Shown here in pieces: positions 25,060 through 36,781 of a stretch of DNA of 64,000 nt. This DNA comes from Ignelater luminosus (Eukaryota; Arthropoda; Insecta; Coleoptera; Elateridae). The stretch spans positions 446,237 through 510,236 of the forward strand of contig VTPC01000394.1 of NCBI GenBank assembly GCA_011009095.1, given 5' to 3'. Position 1 is the stretch's first letter, and each line of letters starts with the position of its first letter. Made by a program: the position numbers and the translations under genes. A model generated the notes under the pieces. It was given only the letters and a program-made list of their open reading frames with translations, did not search any database and was not told the origin of the DNA.

Positions 25060-26690
25060 CTTCTTTATCAGCCTGTTACCATCCAATGCTGGATATAGGC
25101 CTCCCCTGTTTGCCTCCATAATTCTCTGTCCTGCGCCGTTCTTGCCCAGTTGAATCCTGCCGTCAGCTTCAAATCATCTCTTTATCGCACTTGTGGGCGA
25201 CCTCTGCCTCTACTTCCCAGCCAGGGTCTCCACTGCTGGATCTCATTGCTCTAACGGTTGTCCATCTGTTTCACAGTGTGCTCTGCTCATCGCCACTTTA
25301 ACGATGCTGTTGTTTTACATCTGTTGATTTAATTTTTTGACGGACGTCTTCGTTTCTCATTCGATCTTTCAGTTGAATGTTTAACATTAGTTTTTCCGTG
25401 GATCTTTGTGTTTTGGCCAGTTTATCCATCAGGACCGTGTTTGTGCGGCATATGCGAAGACGGGAAGTACGGATTGGTTGAAAACGGAACTTCTTAGTTT
25501 CAATGAGATCTTCTGGTCCTTCAAGATTCTGCTTTGCCTGGCAAAAGCGCGCCATGCTGATCTTATGCGTTTCTCAGTTTTAGCTGTCTGGTTTGTCTTC
25601 CCGCATCTAATGATTTGTTCAAGGTAAACATATTCTTCAGTACGTTTTATGATAGTATCGTTCATAATAAAATCCCTGTTTTCGTTTTGGTTTTTTCTCT
25701 ACTTAGTTCTACTTCTATTTTTTCAGATTTTCTCTTTAATTCTTCTAGTATTGTCTATAACACTTCGAAGCTGTTAGCTATTAGGACCACGTTAAATTAT
25801 TTAATCATTTCTCATTTATCATGATCCCTTTATTGTCCCAGTTTAACTTTGAAAACAGGTCTTGCATTACGGTTATAAACAATTTAGGGCTCATTGAATC
25901 TCCTCGTCTTACGCCCCTGTCGTTGTCTTTTCATATATTGATTATAACAACTCGGCATACCTATAGTCTACTCTGCATTTCTGAACTGCTTACCATTCCA
26001 CGCTGTCGAATGTCTTCTCGTAATCGACGAAGGCTAGATATAGTGGCAGGTTGTATTCTGTGGATTTTTATATTATTGTTCTCAGTGTTAATATATGGTC
26101 GGATGTGCTATAGTTTTTTCTGAAGCCTGCTTGCTTGCAATTCTGAAATTGTACCAATTTATTTTCTGATCTGTTAATTACTATTTTGGTTAGCAGTTTA
26201 TAGATCTGTGGTAATAGTGATATGGGTCTATAATTTCGTAGGTCGTTTTTATCACCATTTTTGTGCAGTAGGACTGTTAGCGAGTTGTTCCATTCTTCTG
26301 GGATTTTTCCTTTGTGTAAGCAGCTGTTCAAAAGTGTTACTTGTTATTTTTCATTTATCTGATCTTACTCATTATTTCTTCGTCGGAAGTATCTGGGATG
26401 TCTTCTGAACCTTCATTCATAACTGCTTTTTTCAGAGATTTTTTGACATTGTCTTGTGTAAGGTCTTTGTAGAATTTTTCCGTCTATCTTTTCTCTGTTC
26501 GTTATTTCCGTTCCGTTTTCATCTTTAATTGCGTTGAGGTAGACTTTTCCTAGTGAGGTTCTTACGCTCCATCGCTCATGTTCTCTGTCTGTTTTATCTT
26601 CTCTAATGGACTTTCTAAGTGTTTTATTTATTTATAATTTTGTAATTATATACTGTAATTCTTTTTATATTTTTCCCATTTTTCTCTATT
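25060..26690 (-). pseudogene. RTE-clade LINE remnant
   Basis: Read on the minus strand, the order is that of an RTE element. A pre-RT linker ending GTEITNREKIDGKI comes first. RT blocks IPEEWNNSLTVLLHKNGDKN, LRNYRPISLLPQIYKL and KQAGFRKNYSTSDHILTLR follow near 26331-26068, then a damaged GDSMSPKLF/ADD region near 25900-25780. After that come EEYVYLEQIIRCGK, LKLRSSVFNQSVLPVFAYAA near 25620-25430 and the tail TQRSTEKLMLNIQLKDRMRN. GFNWARTAQDRELWRQTGEA near 25150 is the last coding piece. A GAAGAGGAAGAAGAAG tail near 25050 resembles the simple-repeat 3' ends of this clade. Several frameshifts make it inactive. Confidence 0.85.
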
Positions 26691-28539
26691 TGAAGAGGAA
26701 GCTTTAGAAGAGTCTAGTAATCAGCCTGACAAATTCTACCTTTTAAAACATCTGGAATTCTAGTTTTAATTGAATTTCCGCACTAATTACTTTCTTGAAA
26801 TTTACGCAGCTAATTTACTAATATTGTAAATTTATTTGCGATATTATTACTTTGTCAATTTCACAATTTACTGTAACGAGTAGTAAATAAGTGATAACTG
26901 ATAAGCAATAAAATGTTCATTACATTTTATAAAAGTACTAACAAGAAGCATCTTTTTTCTTTGATAGAACGTTGTAAGGGATCAAGTTTAACAAAGGGAA
27001 CAAGAAGGAGGCTTTATGAGTTTATAATTTGCTCGCAGTCATAAAGAACGATTACGTTATCTCGAAACTTGTTTTCTTAAGAACATAGCGTGTATGCAGT
27101 GATTTGCTAAAGATGTACACGGCTATCTTAGAGCATCATTCAAACTCCAGACTTTACAAAAGGAAACGAAAAAAACTCAGTATAAGGTGCTAAATGGAAA
27201 GATTGCAGGTTGTACTTTGTATCTCTTTGAAATTTATTTGTCCTCGATACTTCTGGGCGTCTTGTTTTATTGATATTTATTTACGTAGATGTCTCTTCAT
27301 CTACAAAATTAAATTATCAAACTTCCACCCTAGTAGCTTTCCCAAATCATTCGCCTTAAATCAAAATTGATTTATTCTTATCAAAGTCATCATTCACAAA
27401 TGCATTTCACTTTATACCCCTACTTCATCCCATACTAAAGCAAACATGAGTTCGGGAAGACGTTTTATATATGTAAAGCTTTCCACCGCGAAAATTTACT
27501 GCATACGAATAAGATCCCTTTTAGTTTATTTTATGTACAGATGTTTATGTCCACAATTCCCTGCATTTTAATGCATCGTCGTTAGTTACAGATGTTGAAA
27601 TAGCAAATTTTATTACTAGAGCATAGAACTGCATTTTATATCGGTGAGAAGAGAGGATTTGACAGCGAAACTTGTGAATATTTCATTTCCTGCTGCTGTT
27701 ACGAGGCGTGATCCCGATTCCGCTATTTTATACCACTTGTTTGGTTAAAAAAAAAAAGATAAAAAAAGGAGCGTTCGTCATTCGAGATCGATAGAAAAGA
27801 GTGTATACCTCCCTAGGGATTTATTTCGTCGTTTATTTTGGATTCGCGACACTGCAATTCTTGAATGCAGCGGAGCCGTAAAATATTTTCTTTCTTCTTC
27901 TATTTACTGCGAGAGAATTCTTGATTTGTTCAGTTAGAATGGCCTGGGGCTAGTGTTATTTCCTGCCACTAATTTTTATGTTCGTGTCTGTAATAAAACT
28001 GCACGTGTGACGAACGGTCGATGGAACTATTGAATAATTGTTGGTAGGTTGGTTATATAATATTCTTTGTTTAATTATGGATCTGCTAACGGTTATTGAA
28101 TGCAGGTCAACGTAGTATAGTGACCATATCCAATTTAGTATTAATTGACTTAATTAATATTTATAATATTAATAGCAAATGCTTTGCGAATTGATTCTCC
28201 TGCGTTGTTTATAATAAGAATCAATTATTTAAATTAAAAATAAATAATTTTTATTATTATTTTTTTATTTAAAAATAAACAAGTAAATGAAAACTGAAAG
28301 GCTAAAGAAACAAGCAATCGTTTTTTGTTTTTGTTTTGTTTTAATCATACTGAACTAACTTCACATTATTATAAATTAATAAACTGTTTTTATTTCATTT
28401 TATTACCTGTTCCTTCCAATTATCAATGTTTGCTTTATCTACTCGCAGAAGTCATTTTTTTCATCTTCGGAAATCTTTATCAAGTAATAATTGAGTCTTC
28501 TATCCATTTCGTAATTTCGAACTAATAATCTGTTGATCA

Positions 28540-28625
28540 TTTAGTGTATACGAGTGTTTAGAGTCGATTCCCAACGTTTTTCCCAAGATTCTTAACGTTC
28601 AATTTTCAGACATATGTAAATCTTA
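28540..28625 (-). repeat. Dispersed 'GTAGACACT' repeat, partial
   Basis: ACGAGTGTTTAGAGTCGATTCCCAACGTTTTTCC and TTCTTAACGTTC are the inverse complement of the family core. Confidence 0.5.
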
Positions 28626-28739
28626 AGTACTCGTTGCATTCATAATAAAAAATCACCGTTTAGTGTATCCGATTTTGGGCCACAAAAACGCCTACTTGAC
28701 AAATAGTTTTTCTCAGAAACGGTTCATCCGCAGTCTTCT

Positions 28740-29035
28740 TCATTTTTCCATGGTTCGATTTCATCTTGAAAACGGGTGGCAAAATCGAGTTGAGACTTTT
28801 ACAGTAAGTAGTTTGGTAGTAACGTTACGAGAAAGACCATTCAATACCGTAGGTACCAGCGACCGTTTTTGGGAACGGCTGGCCCAATCGGAATGAGACT
28901 TTGACTATTATAACTAGTTTGATAGTACAAGTATGGGAAGACCTTTACATGCCTTAGGTACTAGCGACCATGGCTTGTTTTTTTTCCTCATGGTTTGATT
29001 GTGTCTTGAGAACGGAAGGCGGATGTTCTGCTATT
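28740..29035 (+). repeat. About 110-base tandem repeat, two and a half units
   Basis: GAGACTTT..., TAGTTTGRTAGTA, GACC..., and GTAGGTACCAGCGACC/TTAGGTACTAGCGACC recur at about 28790-28866 and 28893-28972. CATGGTTCGATT...CTTGAAAACGG near 28749 recurs at about 28990. Confidence 0.6.
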
Positions 29036-31640
29036 TGTTTTGTTGTACCACCCTGCTCATGTACCGACCTTTCATGAATTCAATGCGCGTAGCTATAATA
29101 GGAATTGTCATACGTACGGTCGCATACTTCTTCTTCCGAAAGGTGGAAGCGCTCCAGGCGGAGCATCCTCTACAAGTAGTCCTTTTTCTCTGTCAAGAGT
29201 CTCGTGATCGTATATGGTGACACGGTGGCGAAAATTGTAAGTTGATAATAATCGATTTTGTGGAAGATGTTATGGGTGTGTAACACCGTCCGTGGATGGC
29301 AAACTGGAAGGCTGCTGTAGACTGTCCATGTCCATTGCCCAGGCAGCTTTTCAGCTCGTCGCCGTAACTTAGCATGGGATGAATGGAGACTGATGGAGAA
29401 ATACGGAGACGCGGCGCGAGGTCGAATTTGACTGGTGGAATAGAATGTCGATGGTTTTTTGCGCGTTGGATCTACTTTCCCCTGGTGGGAAACAAACCAC
29501 CAATCGTCCGAGTTTGAACGCCAACATTCTGGACAGGGCCGTGACTTTCGCAAATTGGGACAGATGAACGTCGGATTCCTTGTGGCAGTAAAAGATAAAG
29601 GGAGCAAAAGCATAGTCCAGTCGCATGCGATGGACAATTAGCTGCCGAGGTCCTTTGATGTTTAGAAATGTGACCTTTACGCAACGTCGGGAATTGAAGG
29701 CTACCACGACGTCGATGTGAAAACGGAAAATAACATCAACCAGGATGCAATCTGGCCTGATAATCAGGGAGAAGCTTCTGGCCGTCTAGGAATTCTCAAA
29801 GCTAATTTGCCAATATACTCTAGAAAACCTTACTTATGGCACGATGCTAAGGATGGTGATGGGCCTCTAAGATGCTGGGTTGGTCTGCGGTTTATCGGGT
29901 TTGTGGATTATGACGACTATTACCTATTTCTCGAAGCACGCAAATAAAAAGAATAAGTAACAAACTTCATTTTTTAAATATTATGGGGTTTTGCCTGATC
30001 TTAGAAATAAGTTGACAAAAGAGGCTGATTCTTTTCCAAGTATAGGTCTATTATCGAATTTTGAAAAAATAGAGGTTTTAGGATTTTCTTCCTCTGCTTT
30101 AAGGTTCTCTCTGTCTCAGATAAGGGAAAAAATTTTTTGCTTACATGCAAATATTCTCTTGCTTCTATATACCACTTAATTATAGATGTGGCTAGACAAA
30201 TAGGCCCATTTTGTAGGAAGAATGGTATATACAGGCAAGGTTGTACTTTGAATACCCAATAACTGAATTTTTTGAGGCACTTGGACTATGTTTGATAGTC
30301 GGAATGTTTTGTTTGCAAACGCCTTCCAGATACCACCCAAGAGGCTTATAGCTTAAGAAATCCGAAAGGTTACTTTATTATTTAAGGATGATGACTACAG
30401 TGACTGATCTCCATGCGGAAGGGAGTAACCACATCGCAAACAGCAATTATAAAAGATGTTAGTAAGAAACTAACTAAGAACTAAGAAGGACTCCTCTCAT
30501 TAGAGTTTCTTCGCCGAGAGCAGAATTTTTGTCATGGCCATTCACCAGGATAGGCTAAAGAAGCTATAGGGGCGGCGGATCGTGGTTGTAGTGGGACGGA
30601 TATGAGGAAGATTGTAAGGTTCATAAATAGATTGAAGGATGTTGGAGAGCAACGGTCTATAGGTCTGGGAGTGAGATACTAGACCGATGTAGTTTTAGAA
30701 CTGTTCGAGGAAGGAAATATGGAACTATTTTGACGCAGAAGCTTCAACCCTAAAACCAAAGAAGGGCGTGATATATCTGCAAAGTAAATGAGTTTAGGAA
30801 GGAGGTGGAACTGCAGTCTCGGGAGCGACAGGTCGTTTGGACCATTGTTTCGAGAAGGTAACGCAATTTCCCCCGCGGTTGTTCCATTTAGAGTAGTAGC
30901 TGTCCTACATGACGAGGAGTGGTGAAGAACATCACACATACTCCAGATCGGCCCCTTGGTCTGGCAGTTGGTGATAGGGTGGGATTTTGGTGTGTTGGAT
31001 GATTCAGTGGGAAACATCCGTAATCCTCCATCGAGGAGTGCATCCAGTGACCTTATGCAGGTGGTGAACGAAACTAAGTTTCTTCGTCGTCGCGCTGGTG
31101 TTGGGTAAAGAAATGTTGGTAACATCGAGTGATGAATAAAATGGCCTTGAATGTCTGAGGTATAGAGTAGGTGCTGGTAGTCAGCTGTGATAACGCGCAT
31201 GGAGGAGTGTAAGAAATAGAAGGACTGGGAAGTTGTTACTGGAAGATCTGAGAAGCTGGGGAGCCTTTCTCAAGCGGACGGGTTCGCTTCTTTGGCCGCA
31301 TGGCTTTGGGATATCAGAAATCCGAAATGAAACAAAGGATTAGTTGTATGTATCGTCAGGGGAATTTGCTATATAGAGTAGAATATTGAAGAGAGTCAGA
31401 GCCTAATAGCAGCAGGCTATCATCCACTGTGGAACAGTATCTAATAGACTTACATAGAATAACAACAAATCAGTAAGCGATGGAGCACTGACTATTTTCT
31501 CTCTCTTTTTAACCTATCTAACCAGCGTTGTAAAGCATGATTTTCTTTCGATGTACTTCTATGCCTTTTCTTAGACTTGTATGTATATTGTGTGGCACGG
31601 CATAAGTCACAAGAGGCAGCACTCAGGCTCTAGGGCCCAT
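29036..31640. other. GC-richer stretch with unrecognised frames
   Basis: Markedly less AT-rich than the intron around it. Open stretches of 112-173 codons occur on the minus strand (29170-29707 in three overlapping frames, and 30679-31200) and a 76-codon one on plus at 29717-29947. None shows a domain I recognise, and the overlaps mean most are chance. Likely decayed transposon sequence, perhaps linked to the LINE at 31.6-32.5 kb. Confidence 0.45.
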
Positions 31641-32520
31641 TGTGCAAGCCGCACTGAAGTTGCTACTGAAGGAAGTAGTATTATATAATTAATTGCCTAC
31701 TGTAAAGGACAGTATGACCTCTTTATGAGGATGGATCTATTGGCGTAGCTGTCATTACCTTTTAAGCGGAATGATCTGAAATCCATATGAGTGCTACCTA
31801 ATTCCTCTGATACCAAGGCGGTCAAGGAGCGGTGGCACTTTATGGAGCGGACAGTCAGTGTCTCTACGGAAGATGGTGAAGATCTCCGTTTGAAACACTG
31901 TCGCGTACCTGCCAAGAAAGGACGAAAGTTCTGCTCTTGGCTTGAGCCTTTAGACCCCTGTCCCAGTGCTTTCTTCGGTTTTAGATCCATCTGAATACAT
32001 TGTATGGTTTTATGAAAGTGTACGTAGGAGGAACGCAGTTGCTCTTTGCAGCGAGAAGCAAAATTCACTTTGATGTTCTTTTCCTAGCTAACGGTCATTT
32101 CACCAGATTCTGTATGAGGCTCTTTGCGCCTCCGCCTCGACCATAATATGGAGTGGCGGAAAGTTGTGGAGTACCTCCAGGGCTGCGGTATGGCTCCTGC
32201 AGGGGAAGCTTTTGCATCTGTTCTAGCAATTTTTTTGCTGAAGGCCCTTTGGAAAGTAGATCAAACAAGAGATACGTATAACATGAGAGGTGCTAAAGCC
32301 ACTGTGTAACCCTGGGATTTAGGTCCCAAATTTTGCCAAACTTAGTTTTGTGGCTGTCTTTCAATATGCGTTCTTCGGGACAACTTGTTATCCAGAATTA
32401 CTCCTAGATATTTGACTGTCTGGTTTGTAGTAGTGGGACATTAGAGAAGGGACTTAAAAATCGTCCAATCTCTTTTTATTGGTGAAGAGAACCAGATCGA
32501 CCTTTTCTTACACTTTTTTC
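31640..32520 (-). pseudogene. LINE remnant, Jockey/LOA-like, RT tail and RNase H
   Basis: On the minus strand, KVDLVLFTNKKRLDDF near 32500 is the post-RT strand of Jockey/LOA elements, usually written K.E.VLFT.K.K. Its downstream partner, the YLGV-LD box, is frameshifted. Farther on, ALVSEELGSTHMDFRSFRL near 31800-31760 resembles the opening of the RNase H domain (GVGVYSEELG...SFRL). Stops and frameshifts are frequent. Confidence 0.55.
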
Positions 32521-32679
32521 TCATTTAAAAAAAAAATCAAAACGAAGTAAGGCGTTAATTGTATACCGTACATATGTTAATCAACGATTGTACCTACAAA
32601 ACGGGTCGACGGAAAAATATGTAAAGGACTCGTTTGAAGGCCAAACGCACGCAATGCGCACACAAAGACGAATGATCTA

Positions 32680-33730
32680 CAAGCAAACAACCACAAACAT
32701 CAACTGCCGACAAAAGTTTTTGTCCTCTTCGGTTTTCAGTTTGTGAATATTAGATGGTAGAATGACGAAGAAGTAGAAGCGAAAGAATGCGCAACAATGC
32801 CCTGATGTTGTTGGATAGCGATTGCAAACGGTAATCTCCTTTGCGGTAAACCTAGAATAGAAAACAACTATAGAAACTGGCCTTGTCAGCGAGTGTGTTG
32901 AAGTTTGCAGAAGAGAAGACTTTTGGCGACGTGTGACTCGGCACATTGTCGTGATGGAGAATTCAGGTATCCGCGATCTCCCTTCGGACGCAACGGACCC
33001 TTAATCGCAACCGCTCAAGCACTTTCACATAATAAAATTGACCGTTTACTGTTTGTCCGGCGGGTACAAACTCCCTGTGCAACCACATCCTTTCAATCAA
33101 AGAAGACGATGAGCATTGACTCACACACTCATGTTTCATTACCGGTTATCACATTGTCCAAAAAACTAGGCTCAAGCTCCAGACGTTCCAACAGTTCCTG
33201 ACAAATCGACACACGGGTTTCCGTCTATTGTTTGAACAAAACCTTGAAACCAATTTGGCACACACTTTCCTCATTTGCATATCGTCTGACACAATTGAAT
33301 ACACATTAGATTTCTGTAAATTCAACTTTTCCGCAATCATTCTCACACACACACGTCGATCAGAGTCTAAAAGTTCTTTCAGTTTTGCCTGCGCGTTGCT
33401 CGTCCTCGACGTCCTCCCTTCCTTCTTTAAAGTTCTTGTGCCACTCGAAAACTCGTGTTTTTGGTATAGCATCCTCCCCGTAGCCTTCACGGATTGTGGC
33501 GGGAGTCTCAGCATTGGATTTGTTCAGTTTCATGCAAAACTTGATCGCATACCGCTGTTCAATTGTGCGCTGCATTGTGACTCTTGACGACATAACAAAA
33601 CAACTGCAAAGACTCAGAGGCAACTGAGCCGGGTCGCGTCGTGTACCTGGAATCTCCCACTAATGTTCCTGTACCGCGTCCCCTTCACTAGAAAAAAATC
33701 AGTCCCGATACTTTTTGGACACACCCTGTA
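32680..33730 (-). pseudogene. Broken mariner transposon
   Basis: The right end has the terminal sequence AGTCCCGATACTTTTTGGAC then ACACCCTGTA at 33700-33730, a mariner-type inverted end abutting TA. Inside, on minus, VTMQRTIEQRYAIKFCMKLN and RVFEWHKNFKEGREDVEDEQ near 33590-33390 are the N-terminal helix-turn-helix of mariner transposase. RRVCVRMIAEKLNLQKSNVY and MRKVCAKLVSRF near 33350-33230 follow. REFVPAGQTVNGQFYYVKVL and LHHDNVPSH near 33090-32940 carry the second catalytic Asp region. Frameshifts separate the blocks, the C-terminal third is unrecognisable and the left terminus was not found, so the copy is inactive. Confidence 0.85.
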
Positions 33731-33889
33731 TGATAGGAAATTATTCGAACCTACGAGATCGATAGTCCAATGAACATATTGGCACTGGAGGGATTCGAGC
33801 CGGGCATCTATCGGAGGCACTCTGCCAGATCGTGCACTTCTTCCGAGAATCTACAAGCAAGCAGGTGTGGTTGAAGGTCTGGTTTTCAA

Positions 33890-34216
33890 ATTTATAAAAT
33901 TTGTGCGCGCAGCGTGCATTAAGGGCACATTACTTAGTGAAATATCTTTGAAATGGAGGCCGCATATAATTATCTATCTTTTCAGCGGCGTAACAAATTT
34001 TGTTTGCATATAATAATACAGAATGGATGTCATCTCAATACCGCATGTTCTTTGCAAGATATTGTAAAACAAGAAATTCTGAATGGAACTCTGGTTGATT
34101 GTATCTTGGAGATGGTGCAATCGAGGATATAAAGTTAAGATGTAATGTTTTTTTATCCTTATGGTCTCCAGAATGTGTCTTTAAAGTTTGAGCACATTTT
34201 TAAAATTCACCCTGTA
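33890..34216. mobile_element. Possible MITE remnant ending CACCCTGTATAT
   Basis: The stretch ends with AAAATTCACCCTGTATAT at 34199-34216, an end common to insect mariner-like MITEs. The interior is not recognised and the left end is unclear. Similar TACAGGGTGT words lie near 4050 (inverse) and 57455. Confidence 0.35.
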
Positions 34217-35143
34217 TATCAATAATCTCAGAATATGGAAAATGAATTAAAGAAAGTAATTTGAGAATTTTGTTTTTTTTTTTTAGATGAACAGAATAAA
34301 TGTTTTTCATATTTCTGCTTTGCTACTCAAGTCCCCTTTTATAAAGCTGACATTGTTTTCTCATATTAATTACCAGGACAGTCTTGATAATATTGTGGTC
34401 TGTCCTGTGAAGGATATGCAAACAGCAGCTGATATAATTGAAATCTCAAGTTTACTAAGAGTAAATATAATAGACACATCAACTTTTCTATTTTAAATTC
34501 AAAATATTATGCCAAAGAATTCTTTATGGAAAACGTTTTTACTTCAGTTGCAAAGTATATGAATTATTAAGTGTTTTTATCTGGTTTTTTTATTTGTTAT
34601 ATGTAATTAGTTTTAGATAAAATATTCCATGCCCATAGCAATTAAAATAAATAAGTAAACACCCTGCATATCCAAATGATATCATAATGGAATCTTGCCA
34701 TCCTTTTTGCTTACTTAAACTGTTATACAAGATAATTTTTTCTTTTGTGATGTAAATTTAAAAAAAATTAAGAAATGAAAATCAGAAAATGCATTTATAT
34801 TCTATAGTTAGTACACTCATCAGTCATCAGTCTACAATGACTAATCTTAAGGATTAATTTTACCAAGAACCACATTAGCCATAATTTTGGTGAAAGTTTG
34901 CTTTTCTATAGAGTCATCAGTGACATTACCTACCTTAATGGTATTCATTATCAAGTTTTGGTGGTGATAATTATGTTTGTGGTTATATCATAAAACACAT
35001 TTGACTTAAATTTAAAAATACAATTGAAAAGGTGCAATAATTTCTATTGAACATCACAGATAAAATGTGAACTTTAAAATTATAAAAAATTAGAATTATT
35101 TTAATTTTATAATATTATAACATAAATATTATTTTTCTTACAG

Positions 35144-36781
35144 AACTGTTGGTGACATGGACACAACAGGATCAATATCAGCTGTCGAAGCAGCACTAGA
35201 CCGATTAGCAAAACAAAGAAGTGACTTGGAAGAACTTTGGGCTGCCCGTAAACTTCGTCTAGATTTATGTTTAAGATTAAGGGTGTTCGAACGTGACGCC
35301 CTTGAAGTGTCATCTCAACTTGAAATGTGGTCTGAAGAACTTCAACACAGCGAATTAACAAGGGATATAGCTAAAGCCGAACAATACTTAAGGCTACATA
35401 ACGAGAGCGTTAGTCAAATGCAAAATACAACATTCCAAATTTTACAACAGGGTCAAGAACTTGTTCAGGTTTTCGAAAACTCAGGTATTTGTATTATGGC
35501 CGATTCACAATATAATGCACAAACCAGAGTGCAAGTGTTATTAGAATTTTTACATGACCGTGAAGTGGATTTAGAGGATTTAGCAGAAGTTAAAAGAGTA
35601 AAATTAGAACAATGTATACAATTAAGTCAGTTTCAAAATGATGCCAATCAGGTTATCAGTTGGATTCGTAACGGTGAATCTATGCTGATGGCTAGTTTTG
35701 CTATTCCAAATAGTTTAGCTGACGCTGAATTATTAAAGAAAGAGCACGAACAATTTCAAGTTGCCATTGAGAAAACTCATACTTCAGCTGTGCAAGTGAA
35801 ATATCGTGCAGATGCTCTCATAAATGGAAATCATTATGATCCTCAAAGCATAAGAGAAATATCGGAGGAAGTTACAAAACGCTGGCAGCAATTGGTTACA
35901 TGTGCAGAAGAACGGCATAAACTTGTGACTGCAAGTTTAAATTTCTATAAAACTGCTGAGCAAGTTTGTTCTGTTTTAGATAGCTTAGAGCGTGAATATA
36001 AAAGAGATGAGGACTGGTGTGCAAATGCTCACCAGGGTGTAAACGTAGATAAAGCTACTGCAATTTCACAGCTGATTAATAAACATCAAGAACAAAAAGA
36101 AGCTTTCTTGAAGGCATGTACGTTAGCTAGGAGGACCGCAGAGACATTCTTGAAATATACGACTAGGAGTTTACAATTTTATAATTACCCTCCGGGTACA
36201 GGCAATCAAGAAAGTCGAGTCAAGGGAATTTTAGAAAAATTATTAACGCAAGAAAATAAAGTGCTCGAACACTGGACACAACGTAAGAAGCGATTAGATC
36301 AATGCCAGCAATTTGTATTATTCGAAAGATCAGCTAGACAAGCAATAGAATGGATTCACGATACTGGTGAATGTTATCTAACTACGCATGCAACGAATTT
36401 AGGCAATAACATTGAAGAAACAGAAAGTTTATTACGTGAACACAACGAGTTTAAAGGTACTGCTAAAGAAACGAGAGAACGTGTAAAATTATTGATTCAG
36501 CTGGCAGATAGTTTGGTTGAGAAAGGGCATGCACATGCCAGTGCTATCAAACAGTGGGTTGCAGCTGTTGATAACAGATATAAAGATTTTAGTTCACGTA
36601 TGGACAATTATAGACAGCAGCTGGAGGACATGCTTGGTATCCAAGCTGAAGAAAGTGAGAAAAAGGAATTATCAATCGACAGAAATTCTGATCCTAGTTT
36701 GGAAGCTAAAGTTAAAGAAGCGGCTGCAAAAGAACTTAAGGAATTAAATGAAGAGAAAAGGAAGTCTGCTAGAAGGAAAGA
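35144..36781 (+). CDS. trio: Trio large exon, spectrin repeats up to the DH1 domain
   Basis: One uninterrupted exon codes for about 546 residues covering most of the spectrin-repeat rod. It begins at an acceptor (TTTTTCTTACAG), and the first A completes the Arg split from 4551. The frame then reads TVGDMDTTGSISAVEAALDR. Recognisable Trio blocks follow in order: LEFLHDREVDLEDLAE, WIRNGESMLMASF, HEQFQVAIEKTHTSA, FYKTAEQVCSVLDSLEREYK, EQKEAFLKACTLARR, KKRLDQCQQFV, ERVKLLIQLADSL and EKGHAHASAIK. The rod carries membrane and scaffold contacts in the family and is thought to restrain the first GEF domain. The tail is a charged helix ending ELNEEKRKSARRKE, the conserved lead-in to DH1. The donor GTAAGT at 36782 splits a GA|A Glu codon whose last base is 42713. 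No internal stops or frameshifts are seen. An in-frame ATG at 35157 is internal and not a start. Confidence 0.96.

Larger units (their letters stand above)
4552..35143 (+). other. trio: 30.6-kb trio intron
   Basis: It runs from GTAAGG at 4552 to the CAG at 35141-35143 and joins phase-2 ends into an Arg codon. It is filled with the transposon remnants and tandem arrays listed separately. No exon-like, Trio-related coding was found inside. Stretches 4552-5270, 8640-9140, 9260-10060, 12030-13110, 15270-16790, 18350-19020, 19430-20750, 20880-22090, 22370-23090, 26690-28530 and 34217-35143 show nothing beyond AT-rich DNA, short simple repeats and weak decayed repeat traces. Confidence 0.85.

Noticed and set aside
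29170..29707. Three overlapping minus-strand frames plus one on plus
   Set aside because: Mutually overlapping frames without recognisable domains. GC-richer composition alone lengthens chance frames.
33770..33840. tRNA-like boxes (GGCTCGAATCC and TGGCAGAGTGCC on minus)
   Set aside because: Spacing between the A-like and B-like boxes is far too short for a tRNA and no acceptor or T stem forms.
35157..35159. ATG as the start of the spectrin-repeat protein
   Set aside because: The exon begins at 35144 and splices in phase to 4551. No promoter or Kozak evidence supports initiation here.
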